A DNA stretch of 42,809 nucleotides from Chitinophagales bacterium. Lineage in GTDB: Bacteria > Bacteroidota > Bacteroidia > Chitinophagales > UBA2359. The translations under genes were made by a program, and so were the position numbers. This document shows positions 9,234 through 18,416 of this stretch, piece after piece. The notes beneath the pieces were generated by a model. The model made no database searches, was not told where the DNA came from, and saw nothing but the letters and a program-made list of their open reading frames with translations. Each line of letters starts with the position of its first letter. Position 1 is the stretch's first letter. The stretch covers positions 1 to 42,809 of the forward strand of contig JAHDEE010000032.1 in NCBI GenBank assembly GCA_020629005.1. Reading direction: 5' to 3'.

Positions 9234-9481
9234 GGAAGCCTCTTCGATTTTGGCAGCTGATTTTTTTCCTTTGATCAGGCGGTTGTAGCAGCACAGAGAA
9301 AGAGGTTTCGGTAAGACATCAGATGCAAACGTAAATTGCTTGGTCAATTTGTTTACTATTCAGGAACTCCAAGGGGTATGCATATGGATATGAAGATTCG
9401 TGGACGATGAAGGCCAGAATGTAAGAGAGTGCAATTATTGTGAGCTTTTGTCAGTAGCTGTCTTGAAATTTATATTATTAC
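9234..9481. other. Intergenic stretch upstream of the STAND NTPase gene
   Basis: No gene is evident. A TTTTG at 9446-9450 followed 20 bases later by TATATTAT at 9471-9478 loosely resembles the Bacteroidetes -33/-7 promoter pattern (TTTG and TAnnTTTG), but the -7 match is poor. If real, transcription would start after the ATG at 9482 and favour the in-frame ATG at 9509. Confidence 0.3.
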
Positions 9482-12400
9482 ATGCTACTTTGTAATAGAA
9501 TTCCCTCTATGAAAATCTTTCTACTTGTCGCATCTGCTGCGCTTGGACAATACGGCCTTTATGGACCCACCTCTGGTTTCCTCCAGGAACTTATAAAAGG
9601 CTATGGCTTCGGCAAATTCTTAGATATCAGCGAGGAGGAACTACGCAAGTTTTTGGTACGTGGACTCTTCGACAACACTGGTACAGTGTTAAATCATGAT
9701 ATTCAACGTGCCATGCGTCGTGCCTACATGAGGGCGATTGGTATACTTAAGGACAAATGCAAAAATGACGAACTAATTGAAGGTCAATCCAGGGTCTCGG
9801 CAATCGCCTTTTTCGATCGGCTTCTCGCAACTGCCGACAATGTCTTCGCCATTGATAAATTGAGTACATCCCAAGTAGAGAAGCTTATCGGTAGTGACCA
9901 AACTTTTCTGGATAAGCTTTGGGAGGAGATTCAGTCAGAAGTTTTTTCTGGCATGCATCCCCTTGTTCGCTTTGAAGATCTGAGTGAAGCAGAGCAGATC
10001 ACGGCTACATCAGTTTATACACCTGAATTCAAAAACCTCATTAAGGAGACACTCTTGGGAACAACTGCATTTTTGTTTGGAGAGGAGTTAAAAAAAGATA
10101 GTACTGAGGGAACCAAAGCCTGGAGGGCATTTCAGAGATCGTTCTTAGAAGGTCTCAGCCATCAATTGACATTGTCGCAGAATCGTGGACTCGATTTTGC
10201 CAGAATTGTAGATGAAAAGCAAAGCAAGAAATTGCAGCAGCTCTTTGTCCTCATGGAAAGCTTAAAGCAAGGGGGAAAACTAGATCGAAGTTTTCTGGCC
10301 ACCGAATTCGCGAATTCCCTCTTGAAACTGCAAGCTAGCATGCATGTGCGTTTTGATAGACTCGAAGTCAAAGTAGACAAGCTGACCTATGCCGTGGCAG
10401 AATTCCTCAAAAGGTCAGAACCTGTCGAGGATAAATTGTATTTTCCTGTTCCTCCTTTACCCAGTAGATATTTTTCGCGACACAATTACATACGAGAAAT
10501 AGGAAACTCGTTGATTGACAGTAACTTCCGGAGTGTGGCAGTTACAAATGAAGATAGATACCAGGGCCTACTAGGGATGGGTGGAATAGGAAAAACAACT
10601 ATTTGCATTGGGCTCGCTCATGACAGAAGGATTCGCAGAAAATTCTCAGATGGGGTAATTTGGCTGGATGCAGGTAGAGACAGGGATGAGGATGGAGTAG
10701 ACCTTGCCACTGATTTTTTTCGATTGCACCGGCAAACGCTCTCTGTAAGGTTGAGTGATTTACAAGATAAAACGCCGAAGGGAGCAACATTTAGCAGAGA
10801 ACGTGCAATTGGTCAGTTGATATTTGAGCTGACCAGAGAGAAGAAATACCTAATCATTGTAGATGACGTCTGGAAGGGCAAACAACTCAACATATTCAAG
10901 ACTCTCGGTCCCGAATGTAGACTATTGGTGACAACTAGAGTTCGGGATGTCATAAGGAAATTAGATGCAAAGGAACATATGGTGAACGTATTAGAACCAG
11001 ATAAGGCGTTGGACTTTCTCTTAGTATATGTAGGGAGGAAAAGAGAAAATCTTCAGGCCAAGGAAAAAGGTGTATTAGAGGAAATTTGCAAAGCAAGCGG
11101 ATTTTTGCCATTGGCACTTGCAATCGTTGGTTCCATGATGCAGGATGGGGACTACTCGCCGGAAGATCTGTTGAAGAAATTGCTAGATGCCAATAATCAA
11201 AAGGACCTGAGAGCTGTCTTCCCGAATTACCTGCCAGGCTCTCTTAGAGTTGCTCTCCAGATTAGCTTCGATGACCTGGGTAACAAGATGGACTCACTGC
11301 AGGAAGCCTATTTGGACTATGTAGTATTTGATCCGCAGGAGCCGATTCCCTCGGCAGCTTTTTTTTTGCTATTGCAGCAACGATTTGAGTCTGAAGAACA
11401 GGCCAGACAAGCAGCAAATTGGCTGGTTCGTAGATCACTGCTCACTAGAGCAGATGGGGTCTATCGGATTCACGATATGAATTATGCTTTTATCGAAGCC
11501 ACTTGTATGGCTGCAAATGAAGATCAGTATCGGCGAATTCAACAGGCACATATTAGTTTGGTTGAGGCATATCGTAAAGAATGCGAGAATATTTGGCACC
11601 GTGGCCCAGCTGATGGTTATTTCTTTAAAGGTCTACAAAAGCACCTTCGAAAATCAGGTAGTTTGGATGAGTTACTTGCTTTGCAGTATGATTACAATTG
11701 GTTGAGAGCAAAACTAGATCATACGACTGGCTCCTTCCTCGTGAAAGACTACCAGATCAATTGTCAAGTATTTAAGGACAGCAATGACATGGCAATATTG
11801 CAACTGGTCCTTGATGCGCTAAAATTATCCAGCTATGCCATCAACAAAGATAGGAGCCAGCTGGAGGGCCAGTTGATAGGGCGGTTGAAGCGATATGAAG
11901 TGCCAGTTATTAAGGAACTACTCAAGCAGGCCAGAGAAAATAAAACGGATCCTTGGTTGAGATTGGTTACGGATACTCTGGTGCCGCCTGGTCAGGAGCT
12001 GAAGCAGATACTAGAAGAGCATGAAGCTGATGTGCGCTGCTTTGATGTAGTGAAGCTACGAAGCGGCTGGAGACTCGCCTCTGGCTCGGATGATTGTGAT
12101 GTCAGGATCTGGGATGTCGAAACAGGTGTTGATCTTCGTTTACTTTCCGGCCATAGCGCAAGAGTAAATGCTATTGTAATTAACTCTTCAAGCTTGCGTA
12201 TTTATTCTGCTTGCGAGAAGGGCGAAATTCGAGTTTGGGCTTTTGATCGAGATCAGGCTCTACAGGTCATTCACACAGGTAGGGGAGCAATTTCCGCACT
12301 GTTGCTGTTGCCAGATGAAAAGACGCTTCTTTGCGGATCCGAAGATGGTTCGATCACAGTTTGGGATATAGACGGAAATCGACAAATGGCAAAAGCAACC

Positions 12401-13864
12401 GCAATTGTAGATGCCTATCAATATGGAGGCGTAGGTGCCTTGGCTCTTAACAGTGATGGAACCCTGCTTGCCTCAGGATGCAATAAGCGCATAGATAAAG
12501 AATATAGTTCGGCTACCGTCCGGATTTGGAATGTGCAAGAAAACTATGCTCTGCACAAAGAACTGGACTATCGTGGCCAAATCAACGACCTTGTATTCAG
12601 TAGAGATAGCCAGAAACTGGTCACTGCAAGTAACGACTTCACTGCAAAAATTTGGGATCTTAATACAGAATCTTTGTTGCACACCCTTAAAACCAAAGAA
12701 GAAGGACGTGAACTTCACTATAGAGCGATCAATAGTCTGGCTGTTTCAACAGACAATCGCTATGTGTTGACTGGAGGCGACGATCATTATGTATTGCTCT
12801 GGAATCTTGAGACAGGAGCATTTGAAAGAGAGATAGGTCAACATTCAAATGCTGTTCATGCAGTGAATTTTCTGACTGAACTTGACCTGATCGTATCTTC
12901 CTCCAATGATTCAACGTTGAGGATTTGGAAATTCGAAAGTGGAGACGGCGATCATAGTAGCGACTTTGAAAAACACAAGGGGTGGGTGCGGGACATTGCA
13001 GTGGATGCTAACAAGGGAATTGCCATCAGTGCTTCTCAAGATGCAACTTTGCGGGTATGGAACCTAGAGCAGAGAGTAGTCACCTTACCGCCTATAGACT
13101 TTCATGATGGTCAGGTGGAAGCCGTATGCTTGCTAGCTCTGTCACCGCTTGCCGCGTCTGCCTCCGTTGACAAGACAATCAAGGTCTGGAATTATGAAAC
13201 CGGAGAATTGATCAACTCTTTCAAAGCACATAAGGAAACTGTTAGCTCGGTCGTGGCTGTGCCGAACTCAAACCGTATTCTATCTGGAGCATATGATGAC
13301 CTGGTTAAGCTTTGGGACCTTGGCGAAGATGGAACCCAAAATCAATTGATAAAGGTGTTTGAAGGTCATGAGAAGCTCCAAAAGCCTTCAAAAGGTATAC
13401 GCCATCTGGCGGTAAATGCTACTGGCACGATGGCAGCATCCGGTGGCGATGATGGTCAAATCATTCTTTACGATCTTCATCAGAATGTGGAGTTGGTGCG
13501 CTGTTCTGCTCATGCATCAACAGTTCGATCTATATCGTTTTCAAAAGATGGCACATTGATAGCTTCTGGTTCGGAGGATCGCAGTGTCAAGGTCTGGTCA
13601 ACAGAAGACTTGGGGCTTATACACACAATAGAAGATCATTACAAGCGAGTAAGAGGAACCCACTTTGTCGCGGGAGATCGTTTTCTTGTATCGCTATCTT
13701 CTGATAAGACGATTAAGGTTTGGGATTTGCACGCTGACTTTTCCCATGTTGCAACATTTTTTGGTAATGGTGCCATCACTTCATTCAAGGCCTTAAGTGA
13801 CCGCCAGTTTATGGCAGGAGAAGTCGAAGGGTACGTTCACTTTCTCACCTTGGAAAATATCTAG
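9482..13864 (+). CDS. STAND NTPase: novel N-terminal domain, NB-ARC, helical linker, 14 WD40 repeats
   Basis: 1,460 residues, with the architecture of Apaf-1-type signal-transduction ATPases, which stay closed until the sensor part binds a trigger and then oligomerise. Residues 1-~330 are mostly helical and match no domain I can name ('LNHDIQRAMRRAYMRAI' near 70-86). NB-ARC motifs follow: P-loop GMGGIGKTT (365-373), Walker B LIIVDDVW (457-464), LLVTTR (481-486), GFLPLAL (540-546) and RIHD (662-665), the equivalent of the MHD motif. A helical linker (~670-840) includes 'QYDYNWLRAKLD'. Residues ~846-1460 form 14 WD40 blades, enough for two seven-bladed propellers. Some bacterial STAND proteins are antiphage sensors; there is no defence gene nearby to confirm that. 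Start uncertain: ATG 9509 is possible. Confidence 0.9.
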   Translation: MLLCNRIPSMKIFLLVASAALGQYGLYGPTSGFLQELIKGYGFGKFLDISEEELRKFLVRGLFDNTGTVLNHDIQRAMRRAYMRAIGILKDKCKNDELIEGQSRVSAIAFFDRLLATADNVFAIDKLSTSQVEKLIGSDQTFLDKLWEEIQSEVFSGMHPLVRFEDLSEAEQITATSVYTPEFKNLIKETLLGTTAFLFGEELKKDSTEGTKAWRAFQRSFLEGLSHQLTLSQNRGLDFARIVDEKQSKKLQQLFVLMESLKQGGKLDRSFLATEFANSLLKLQASMHVRFDRLEVKVDKLTYAVAEFLKRSEPVEDKLYFPVPPLPSRYFSRHNYIREIGNSLIDSNFRSVAVTNEDRYQGLLGMGGIGKTTICIGLAHDRRIRRKFSDGVIWLDAGRDRDEDGVDLATDFFRLHRQTLSVRLSDLQDKTPKGATFSRERAIGQLIFELTREKKYLIIVDDVWKGKQLNIFKTLGPECRLLVTTRVRDVIRKLDAKEHMVNVLEPDKALDFLLVYVGRKRENLQAKEKGVLEEICKASGFLPLALAIVGSMMQDGDYSPEDLLKKLLDANNQKDLRAVFPNYLPGSLRVALQISFDDLGNKMDSLQEAYLDYVVFDPQEPIPSAAFFLLLQQRFESEEQARQAANWLVRRSLLTRADGVYRIHDMNYAFIEATCMAANEDQYRRIQQAHISLVEAYRKECENIWHRGPADGYFFKGLQKHLRKSGSLDELLALQYDYNWLRAKLDHTTGSFLVKDYQINCQVFKDSNDMAILQLVLDALKLSSYAINKDRSQLEGQLIGRLKRYEVPVIKELLKQARENKTDPWLRLVTDTLVPPGQELKQILEEHEADVRCFDVVKLRSGWRLASGSDDCDVRIWDVETGVDLRLLSGHSARVNAIVINSSSLRIYSACEKGEIRVWAFDRDQALQVIHTGRGAISALLLLPDEKTLLCGSEDGSITVWDIDGNRQMAKATAIVDAYQYGGVGALALNSDGTLLASGCNKRIDKEYSSATVRIWNVQENYALHKELDYRGQINDLVFSRDSQKLVTASNDFTAKIWDLNTESLLHTLKTKEEGRELHYRAINSLAVSTDNRYVLTGGDDHYVLLWNLETGAFEREIGQHSNAVHAVNFLTELDLIVSSSNDSTLRIWKFESGDGDHSSDFEKHKGWVRDIAVDANKGIAISASQDATLRVWNLEQRVVTLPPIDFHDGQVEAVCLLALSPLAASASVDKTIKVWNYETGELINSFKAHKETVSSVVAVPNSNRILSGAYDDLVKLWDLGEDGTQNQLIKVFEGHEKLQKPSKGIRHLAVNATGTMAASGGDDGQIILYDLHQNVELVRCSAHASTVRSISFSKDGTLIASGSEDRSVKVWSTEDLGLIHTIEDHYKRVRGTHFVAGDRFLVSLSSDKTIKVWDLHADFSHVATFFGNGAITSFKALSDRQFMAGEVEGYVHFLTLENI

Positions 13865-14668
13865 TCAAGATTCTAGGAACGAGATATTCATTTTACCTTC
13901 CTTAAAATGCTTGTGAATCATGCGCATCCTGCCCCCTTGTCCCACATTCTTGTGCAGTTCGAAAACTCCATCTTCCGTTTTTTGTGGATAAGTCAGATAG
14001 ACTTTTCCTGTAGCCGTAAAAAAACGCCTCATAATCAATAGGTCGTCTACCGCCGACAGCTTTTTGACAATAAATGTTTTGAAACAAGAGCAGAGGTTGT
14101 CCGTACATTTGAAAATATTGAATCGAATTTCTCCTTTTTGACAAAGCTTGGTGCTGTAATAAACCTGTCCTCCGTAAAGGTTATTCTTACCGTCTACAGA
14201 CCAGCTACTATCTCTTACAAAACCCTCGATTGGGATTGCCCGCAGAACAGGTTGACTGTAACCCAGATCAAGCATGAAAGTGCTACCTTGCGTCTGAACG
14301 ATGTTTACATAATGGTTCTCACTGGGATAGTAACTAGAAGAATAGACCTGGACGCTATCGATCCAGGTCTCCCGATCAAGTATTCCCGCCACGGTTGCGC
14401 AAATTGTTCTGCAGTTACCTGTAATCTTGCCATTTGAATCATACCGCTGTAAACACAACTCCATTAGTGCTGCAATTCGATGCATCATCAAGGTTTTAGT
14501 TTTCCCTCGTTGGTATATAAAGTACAATGGTTCTTCGACCATGCTGCGATCATATACAAGTTGTGGCAACACAGATGTAATCCAATCGTCGAGCATTCCT
14601 TGGGCTAATGTATTCAAACTATAATATTGGGTAAAGTGGATTTGATCTAAGATAGGGGTTATGGTCAA
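13865..14668 (-). CDS. Arylamine N-acetyltransferase-like protein
   Basis: 267 residues from a TTG start; no ATG or GTG lies between it and the upstream in-frame stop, and the next ATG would remove 24 residues, so the start is uncertain. A possible Cys-His-Asp triad is visible: Cys86 in 'TGNCRTICATV', His119 in 'ENHYVNIV' and Asp134 in 'FMLDLGY', followed by 'AIPIEGF'. The order and the 15-residue His-Asp gap match arylamine N-acetyltransferases, which share their fold with transglutaminase-like enzymes; the Cys-His gap (33) is close to the usual 38. Overall similarity looks weak, so the chemistry is not settled. Its stop codon (13865-13867) directly abuts the stop of the convergent STAND gene (13862-13864), with no room for a terminator. 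Confidence 0.65.
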   Translation of the reverse strand: MTITPILDQIHFTQYYSLNTLAQGMLDDWITSVLPQLVYDRSMVEEPLYFIYQRGKTKTLMMHRIAALMELCLQRYDSNGKITGNCRTICATVAGILDRETWIDSVQVYSSSYYPSENHYVNIVQTQGSTFMLDLGYSQPVLRAIPIEGFVRDSSWSVDGKNNLYGGQVYYSTKLCQKGEIRFNIFKCTDNLCSCFKTFIVKKLSAVDDLLIMRRFFTATGKVYLTYPQKTEDGVFELHKNVGQGGRMRMIHKHFKEGKMNISFLES

Positions 14669-14786
14669 TAATGCTGCATTATAGCTTGTCGAAGAAAGTT
14701 TGCTATGATTGATTTGTGGTAAACCGGCTGGTTATTCAGGTTAAAAAGGCGATCTTGCAGCACAAAATGATCACTCAATCCCTGCT

Positions 14787-16670
14787 ATGAGATGTTTAAG
14801 AGCCTGCCTGGCCATGACATTGCTGTGTCTATGGCTCACTGATGCAAAAGCAATTATCGCAAATGGAAGCATCGCCCCTGATTTTACCGTCACGGATATA
14901 TACGGTGTTACACATAATCTGTATGACTATTGCGACTCCGGGTATAGTACTGTTATCGACTTTTCGGCGACCTGGTGCAACCCCTGTTGGAACTATCATC
15001 TCTCCGATGCACTCGACGATGTATACAGCACTTATGGACCGTCTGGTAGCAACCAGCTTCGCGTTATTTTTCTCGAATCTGACCCCGGTACCTCTCTGGC
15101 GGACATCCACGGCACAGGAAGCAGTACTTTAGGAAACTGGTCAGGAACAGCGGATTTCCCAATTGTGGATCTTTCTAATGGAAACATTCCCTATGCATAT
15201 GGAGTTTCCGGTTTTCCAACTGTTGGCATCGTTTGTCCAAGTAAGAAGTTCTACAATATTGGCACGATGTCGGCAAATGGTATCGCGACCTTTATGGACA
15301 ATTATTGTCCTGTCGCTCAAGGAGCGAATAATGTAGAACTAACGCCCTACTATGGCTCAACCGTAGGTTGCTATGACATCGACCCTTTTGTGCGTCTGGT
15401 GAATATGGGCACCAATCCCTTAAGTTCTGCAAACATATCGCTGAGCCTGGACGGTAGTTTGCAGCAAAACATTTCCTGGACAGGAAACTTGCCTCCTTAC
15501 GAAGATCAAATTGTCTATTTCAACAGTATTGTACCTGTAGGGAATCAGAGCATGCAAATCAATGTGGATTACCCGAATGGTTTTACCGATGCCGATCCTT
15601 CCAACAATGCTACCGCTGCAACGATCAGTCTGTCAAGCACAACAACCCAAAGCAATGTAACTTGCACAGTCACCACGGATGACTATGGATACGAAACCTA
15701 CTGGGAGATTACTGACGAGAGTGGAAACCTGGTCCACTACGGAGGCAATGCCAATGCCTCCCCTGGAGCACAAGGAGCCAGCTCTGGAGACTACAACGCT
15801 TACATCGGAAATTCCACTTATTCAGCCAATATTAGCTTGCCCACTGAGGGTTGCTACACATTCACGATCATCGATGATTTTGGGGATGGCATGTGTTGCA
15901 ACTACGGACCTGGCTCCTATACACTTATTGACGACATGGGGAACACGCTGCTTTCTGGTGGACAGTTTTCCGCAATTGAATCTACTGAGTTCCTTCGAGT
16001 AAGCAATAACATATTAACCGTGCGCGCTAAAATCGCTTTGGAAGGGGCGATGGAAAGTAGCTTGATGAGGACTGATCTTAGGGATAAGGGCTTGCTGCCA
16101 ACCTTTCAGCCCTTCACAAGTGCTCCCTGGCACTATGGAGGAATTGAGAATGCCTCTTGGTTTCCGACCAATGCCGTTGATTGGGTTCTCGTGGAACTGC
16201 GAACGGGTATTTCAGCCAATAGCAAGGTTGCTGAAAAAGCTGGTATTCTGCTTAGCAATGGAGAAATTGTGGACCCTTCAGACCCGAGTGATGGGTTATT
16301 GTTTTCCGGACTCAACACTGCATCAAGCTATCATGTTGTCATTCGCGCGAGAGGACATTTGGATGTGATGAGCAAATCTGCAGTGAATTTCTCAACTGGG
16401 AGTTGGTACGATTTTACAACCTCTTCCTCCAAGGCCTATGGGTCAAGCCAAATGAAGTACGTCAATGGAAAGTATGCATTGCTCGCTGGCGACTCCAATG
16501 GCGACGGACTCAATAACTACAGCGATTTCAATCAATACCTTTCCGATCCTTCAGCACTATTGGTCTTGCTTCCCTGGGACTACGATTGTGACGGCTACGT
16601 AACTGTGTTGGACTATAATCTCTACAAGGCCAACTATTCCAGATTTGCTGTTTCAGAGGTAAGATTTTAG
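14787..16670 (+). CDS. Exported thioredoxin-fold protein with dockerin-like EF-hand C-terminus
   Basis: 627 residues. A signal peptide (1-~22, hydrophobic 'LAMTLLCLWL') is followed by a redoxin-type thioredoxin domain (~25-175) with the active site ATWCNPCW (Cys64, Cys67) and the cis-Pro in 'GFPTVG'. A middle region (~185-400) has beta-rich segments including 'DDFGDGMCC'. Next is a domain with 'DWVLVELRTG' and 'SYHVVIRARGHL', which I know as a common C-terminal piece in Bacteroidetes exported proteins. The end has two EF-hand-like calcium loops, 'GDSNGDGLNNYSD' (~569-580) and 'DYDCDGYVTVLDY' (~598-609), arranged like a dockerin. No standard T9SS sorting domain follows. It probably acts outside the inner membrane as a thiol-disulphide oxidoreductase; the partner is unknown. 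Confidence 0.8.
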   Translation: MRCLRACLAMTLLCLWLTDAKAIIANGSIAPDFTVTDIYGVTHNLYDYCDSGYSTVIDFSATWCNPCWNYHLSDALDDVYSTYGPSGSNQLRVIFLESDPGTSLADIHGTGSSTLGNWSGTADFPIVDLSNGNIPYAYGVSGFPTVGIVCPSKKFYNIGTMSANGIATFMDNYCPVAQGANNVELTPYYGSTVGCYDIDPFVRLVNMGTNPLSSANISLSLDGSLQQNISWTGNLPPYEDQIVYFNSIVPVGNQSMQINVDYPNGFTDADPSNNATAATISLSSTTTQSNVTCTVTTDDYGYETYWEITDESGNLVHYGGNANASPGAQGASSGDYNAYIGNSTYSANISLPTEGCYTFTIIDDFGDGMCCNYGPGSYTLIDDMGNTLLSGGQFSAIESTEFLRVSNNILTVRAKIALEGAMESSLMRTDLRDKGLLPTFQPFTSAPWHYGGIENASWFPTNAVDWVLVELRTGISANSKVAEKAGILLSNGEIVDPSDPSDGLLFSGLNTASSYHVVIRARGHLDVMSKSAVNFSTGSWYDFTTSSSKAYGSSQMKYVNGKYALLAGDSNGDGLNNYSDFNQYLSDPSALLVLLPWDYDCDGYVTVLDYNLYKANYSRFAVSEVRF

Positions 16671-16690
16671 AACAATGCAAACAGAAGATA

Positions 16691-16725
16691 AAAAGGGGGA
16701 CCCATCAATTGGTCCCCCTTTTTCT
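16691..16725. terminator. Bidirectional terminator between the thioredoxin-fold gene and ilvC
   Basis: Perfect arms GGGGGACC (16695-16702) and GGTCCCCC (16711-16718) enclose an 8-base loop. There are four A before the hairpin and five T after it, so it can stop transcription from both convergent genes. Confidence 0.9.
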
Positions 16726-16745
16726 TTCCTGATTCTTCAGGATTA

Positions 16746-17810
16746 CTATCCTTTCACTTCTTCACCAACCCTTTCAGGTCTCAATTCACGAACCTTGGCG
16801 CCAGCCTGCCACAATTCTGAATTCCTCAGTTCGGCAAGTTCCTCTTCGAGTTTGCTTCGATAGTCCGCTTTGCTATTGGCTTCAATCACCACTTTTGCTT
16901 CTTCACCGCTTGAAACTCTTTCGTACAATTCCTCAAAAACAGGAGTGGTTGCTTCACGGAACTTATGCCTCCAGTCTAAAGCACCTCTTTGGGCCGTAGT
17001 AGAGGTATTGGCATACATCCAATCCATTCCGTTTTCAGCTACAAGAGGCATTAGACTCTGTGTCAACTCTTCCACCGTCTCATTGAAGGCCTCTGACGGA
17101 GAGTGGCCATACTTGCGAAGCGTGTTGTATTGTGCCTCGAACAAGCCAGCCAGCGCACCCATCAGGATGCCTCTTTCTCCTGTGAGGTCAGAAAATACTT
17201 CCTTCTTGAAGTCTGTTTCAAACAGATACCCGGATCCAACGCCTATGCCTAATGCCACTACACGTTCCTGTGCGCGGCCCGTGGCATCCTGGTATATTGC
17301 ATAGCTTGAGTTCAATCCTCGACCAGCCACAAAAAGTCTTCTAAGACTCGTGCCAGATCCCTTAGGTGCTACCAAAATGACGTCCACATCGGGAGGCGGC
17401 ACAATGCCTGTTTGATCATTGTAGGTGATGCCAAATCCATGAGAGAAATAGAGCGCATTGCCGGGCTTAAGCCGCTTTTTCAGTTCTGGCCACTGCGCCA
17501 TCTGTCCTGCATCGCTGAGCAGATATTGGATGATGCTGGCTCGTTCAGCCGCTTCCATAATTGGAAACAGTGTTTCACCAGGAACCCAACCGTCGTTGAC
17601 TGCTTTGTCCCAACTTGGAGAACTTTCTCTCTGCCCTACAATTACATTAAATCCATTGTCTCGTAGGTTCATTGATTGACCAGGTCCTTGCACGCCGTAG
17701 CCAATGACAGCGATGGTTTCATCTTTGAGCACTTCCTGTGCCTTGGAGAGGGGAAATTCATCGCGGGTGACTACGTTTTCTTCTACGCCACCAAAATTGA
17801 TTTTTGCCAT
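16746..17810 (-). CDS. ilvC: Ketol-acid reductoisomerase
   Basis: 354 residues, class I (short) size. It converts acetolactate or acetohydroxybutyrate to the dihydroxy acid with NADPH and Mg2+, the second common step of valine and isoleucine synthesis. Seen here: the nucleotide-binding loop GYGVQGPGQ (37-45) with 'VGQRESSPS' after it, the metal-binding DLTGER (Asp207, Glu211), and the helical domain with 'FNETVEELTQSLMPL' (Glu243, Glu247) and 'YANTSTTAQRGALDW'. It is the last gene of ilvDBNC, 42 bases after ilvN, and ends at the bidirectional terminator. The Pro in the GPGQ part of the dinucleotide loop is unusual compared with the commoner G-x-A-Q-A but should not stop activity. Confidence 0.97.
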   Translation of the reverse strand: MAKINFGGVEENVVTRDEFPLSKAQEVLKDETIAVIGYGVQGPGQSMNLRDNGFNVIVGQRESSPSWDKAVNDGWVPGETLFPIMEAAERASIIQYLLSDAGQMAQWPELKKRLKPGNALYFSHGFGITYNDQTGIVPPPDVDVILVAPKGSGTSLRRLFVAGRGLNSSYAIYQDATGRAQERVVALGIGVGSGYLFETDFKKEVFSDLTGERGILMGALAGLFEAQYNTLRKYGHSPSEAFNETVEELTQSLMPLVAENGMDWMYANTSTTAQRGALDWRHKFREATTPVFEELYERVSSGEEAKVVIEANSKADYRSKLEEELAELRNSELWQAGAKVRELRPERVGEEVKG

Positions 17811-17852
17811 GATATATTGTTTCTGTGTTTGATTTCTGTTAATAATAGTTTC

Positions 17853-18374
17853 TTAGAAGGCATGCATTTCCTCCATGTGTTCCGAGAATTTCTTCATCGG
17901 CTTTGTGATCGCGATTCTGCCTGAACGTACAAATTCCAGCAAGCCAAGGGGTTGCAGCTGATTGAATAGTTCTTGCGTTTCCGCTTTATGTCCAGTCTTT
18001 TCAACGATCAGAAACTCCGGCGAAACAGATAGAATTCGAGCATGATGATGCCGCAGCATTTTCTCTAGATTCAAGCCGTTGGACAATGCGGATATTGGCA
18101 TTTTGTACAAGGCAATTTCCTGATGAACAGTCTCATCGGTTTCGTGATAAAATGCCTTGACTACGTCAACCTGCTTTTCCATTTGTTTGACGATCTTCTT
18201 TACCTGATCCTCGGCGACGTTGATCACGATTGTGAATCGGTGGATGCCTTCGACTTCAGATTCCGAAACCGTCAAACTCTCGATATTAATATGTCGACGA
18301 GTGAGCACCACGGTCACCCGATTGAGTAGCCCTACTTTGTTTTCCGTAAAAACGGATACTGTAAACTCTTTCAT
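17853..18374 (-). CDS. ilvN: Acetolactate synthase small (regulatory) subunit
   Basis: 173 residues. It starts with an ACT domain (~3-75: 'FTVSVFTENKVGLLNRVTVV', 'INIESLTVSESE', 'RFTIVINV') that binds valine and gives feedback control of the large subunit, followed by the usual C-terminal ACT-like half (~80-165). The length matches long-type IlvN/IlvH. It sits between ilvB and ilvC with 42-base gaps on both sides, which fits a single operon and stoichiometric expression with IlvB. Confidence 0.95.
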   Translation of the reverse strand: MKEFTVSVFTENKVGLLNRVTVVLTRRHINIESLTVSESEVEGIHRFTIVINVAEDQVKKIVKQMEKQVDVVKAFYHETDETVHQEIALYKMPISALSNGLNLEKMLRHHHARILSVSPEFLIVEKTGHKAETQELFNQLQPLGLLEFVRSGRIAITKPMKKFSEHMEEMHAF

Positions 18375-18416
18375 TTTTTCTTTGTTTGCTTCTTTTTGGA
18401 TTAAGGATGCAGCAGC

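Noticed and set aside
8894-9288. Open frames overlapping the end of the giant protein gene and repeat copy C
   Set aside because: They are explained by the CHU_C coding sequence in another frame and by the structured repeat.
9482-9550. Signal peptide on the STAND NTPase (KIFLLVASAALGQYG)
   Set aside because: The hydrophobic stretch is short, and NB-ARC ATPases need cytosolic ATP; it is more likely a helix of the N-terminal domain.
9482-14668. Calling the STAND/NAT-like pair an antiphage system
   Set aside because: No known defence, mobile or phage gene is nearby and the effector domain is unassigned, so the link is only a hypothesis.
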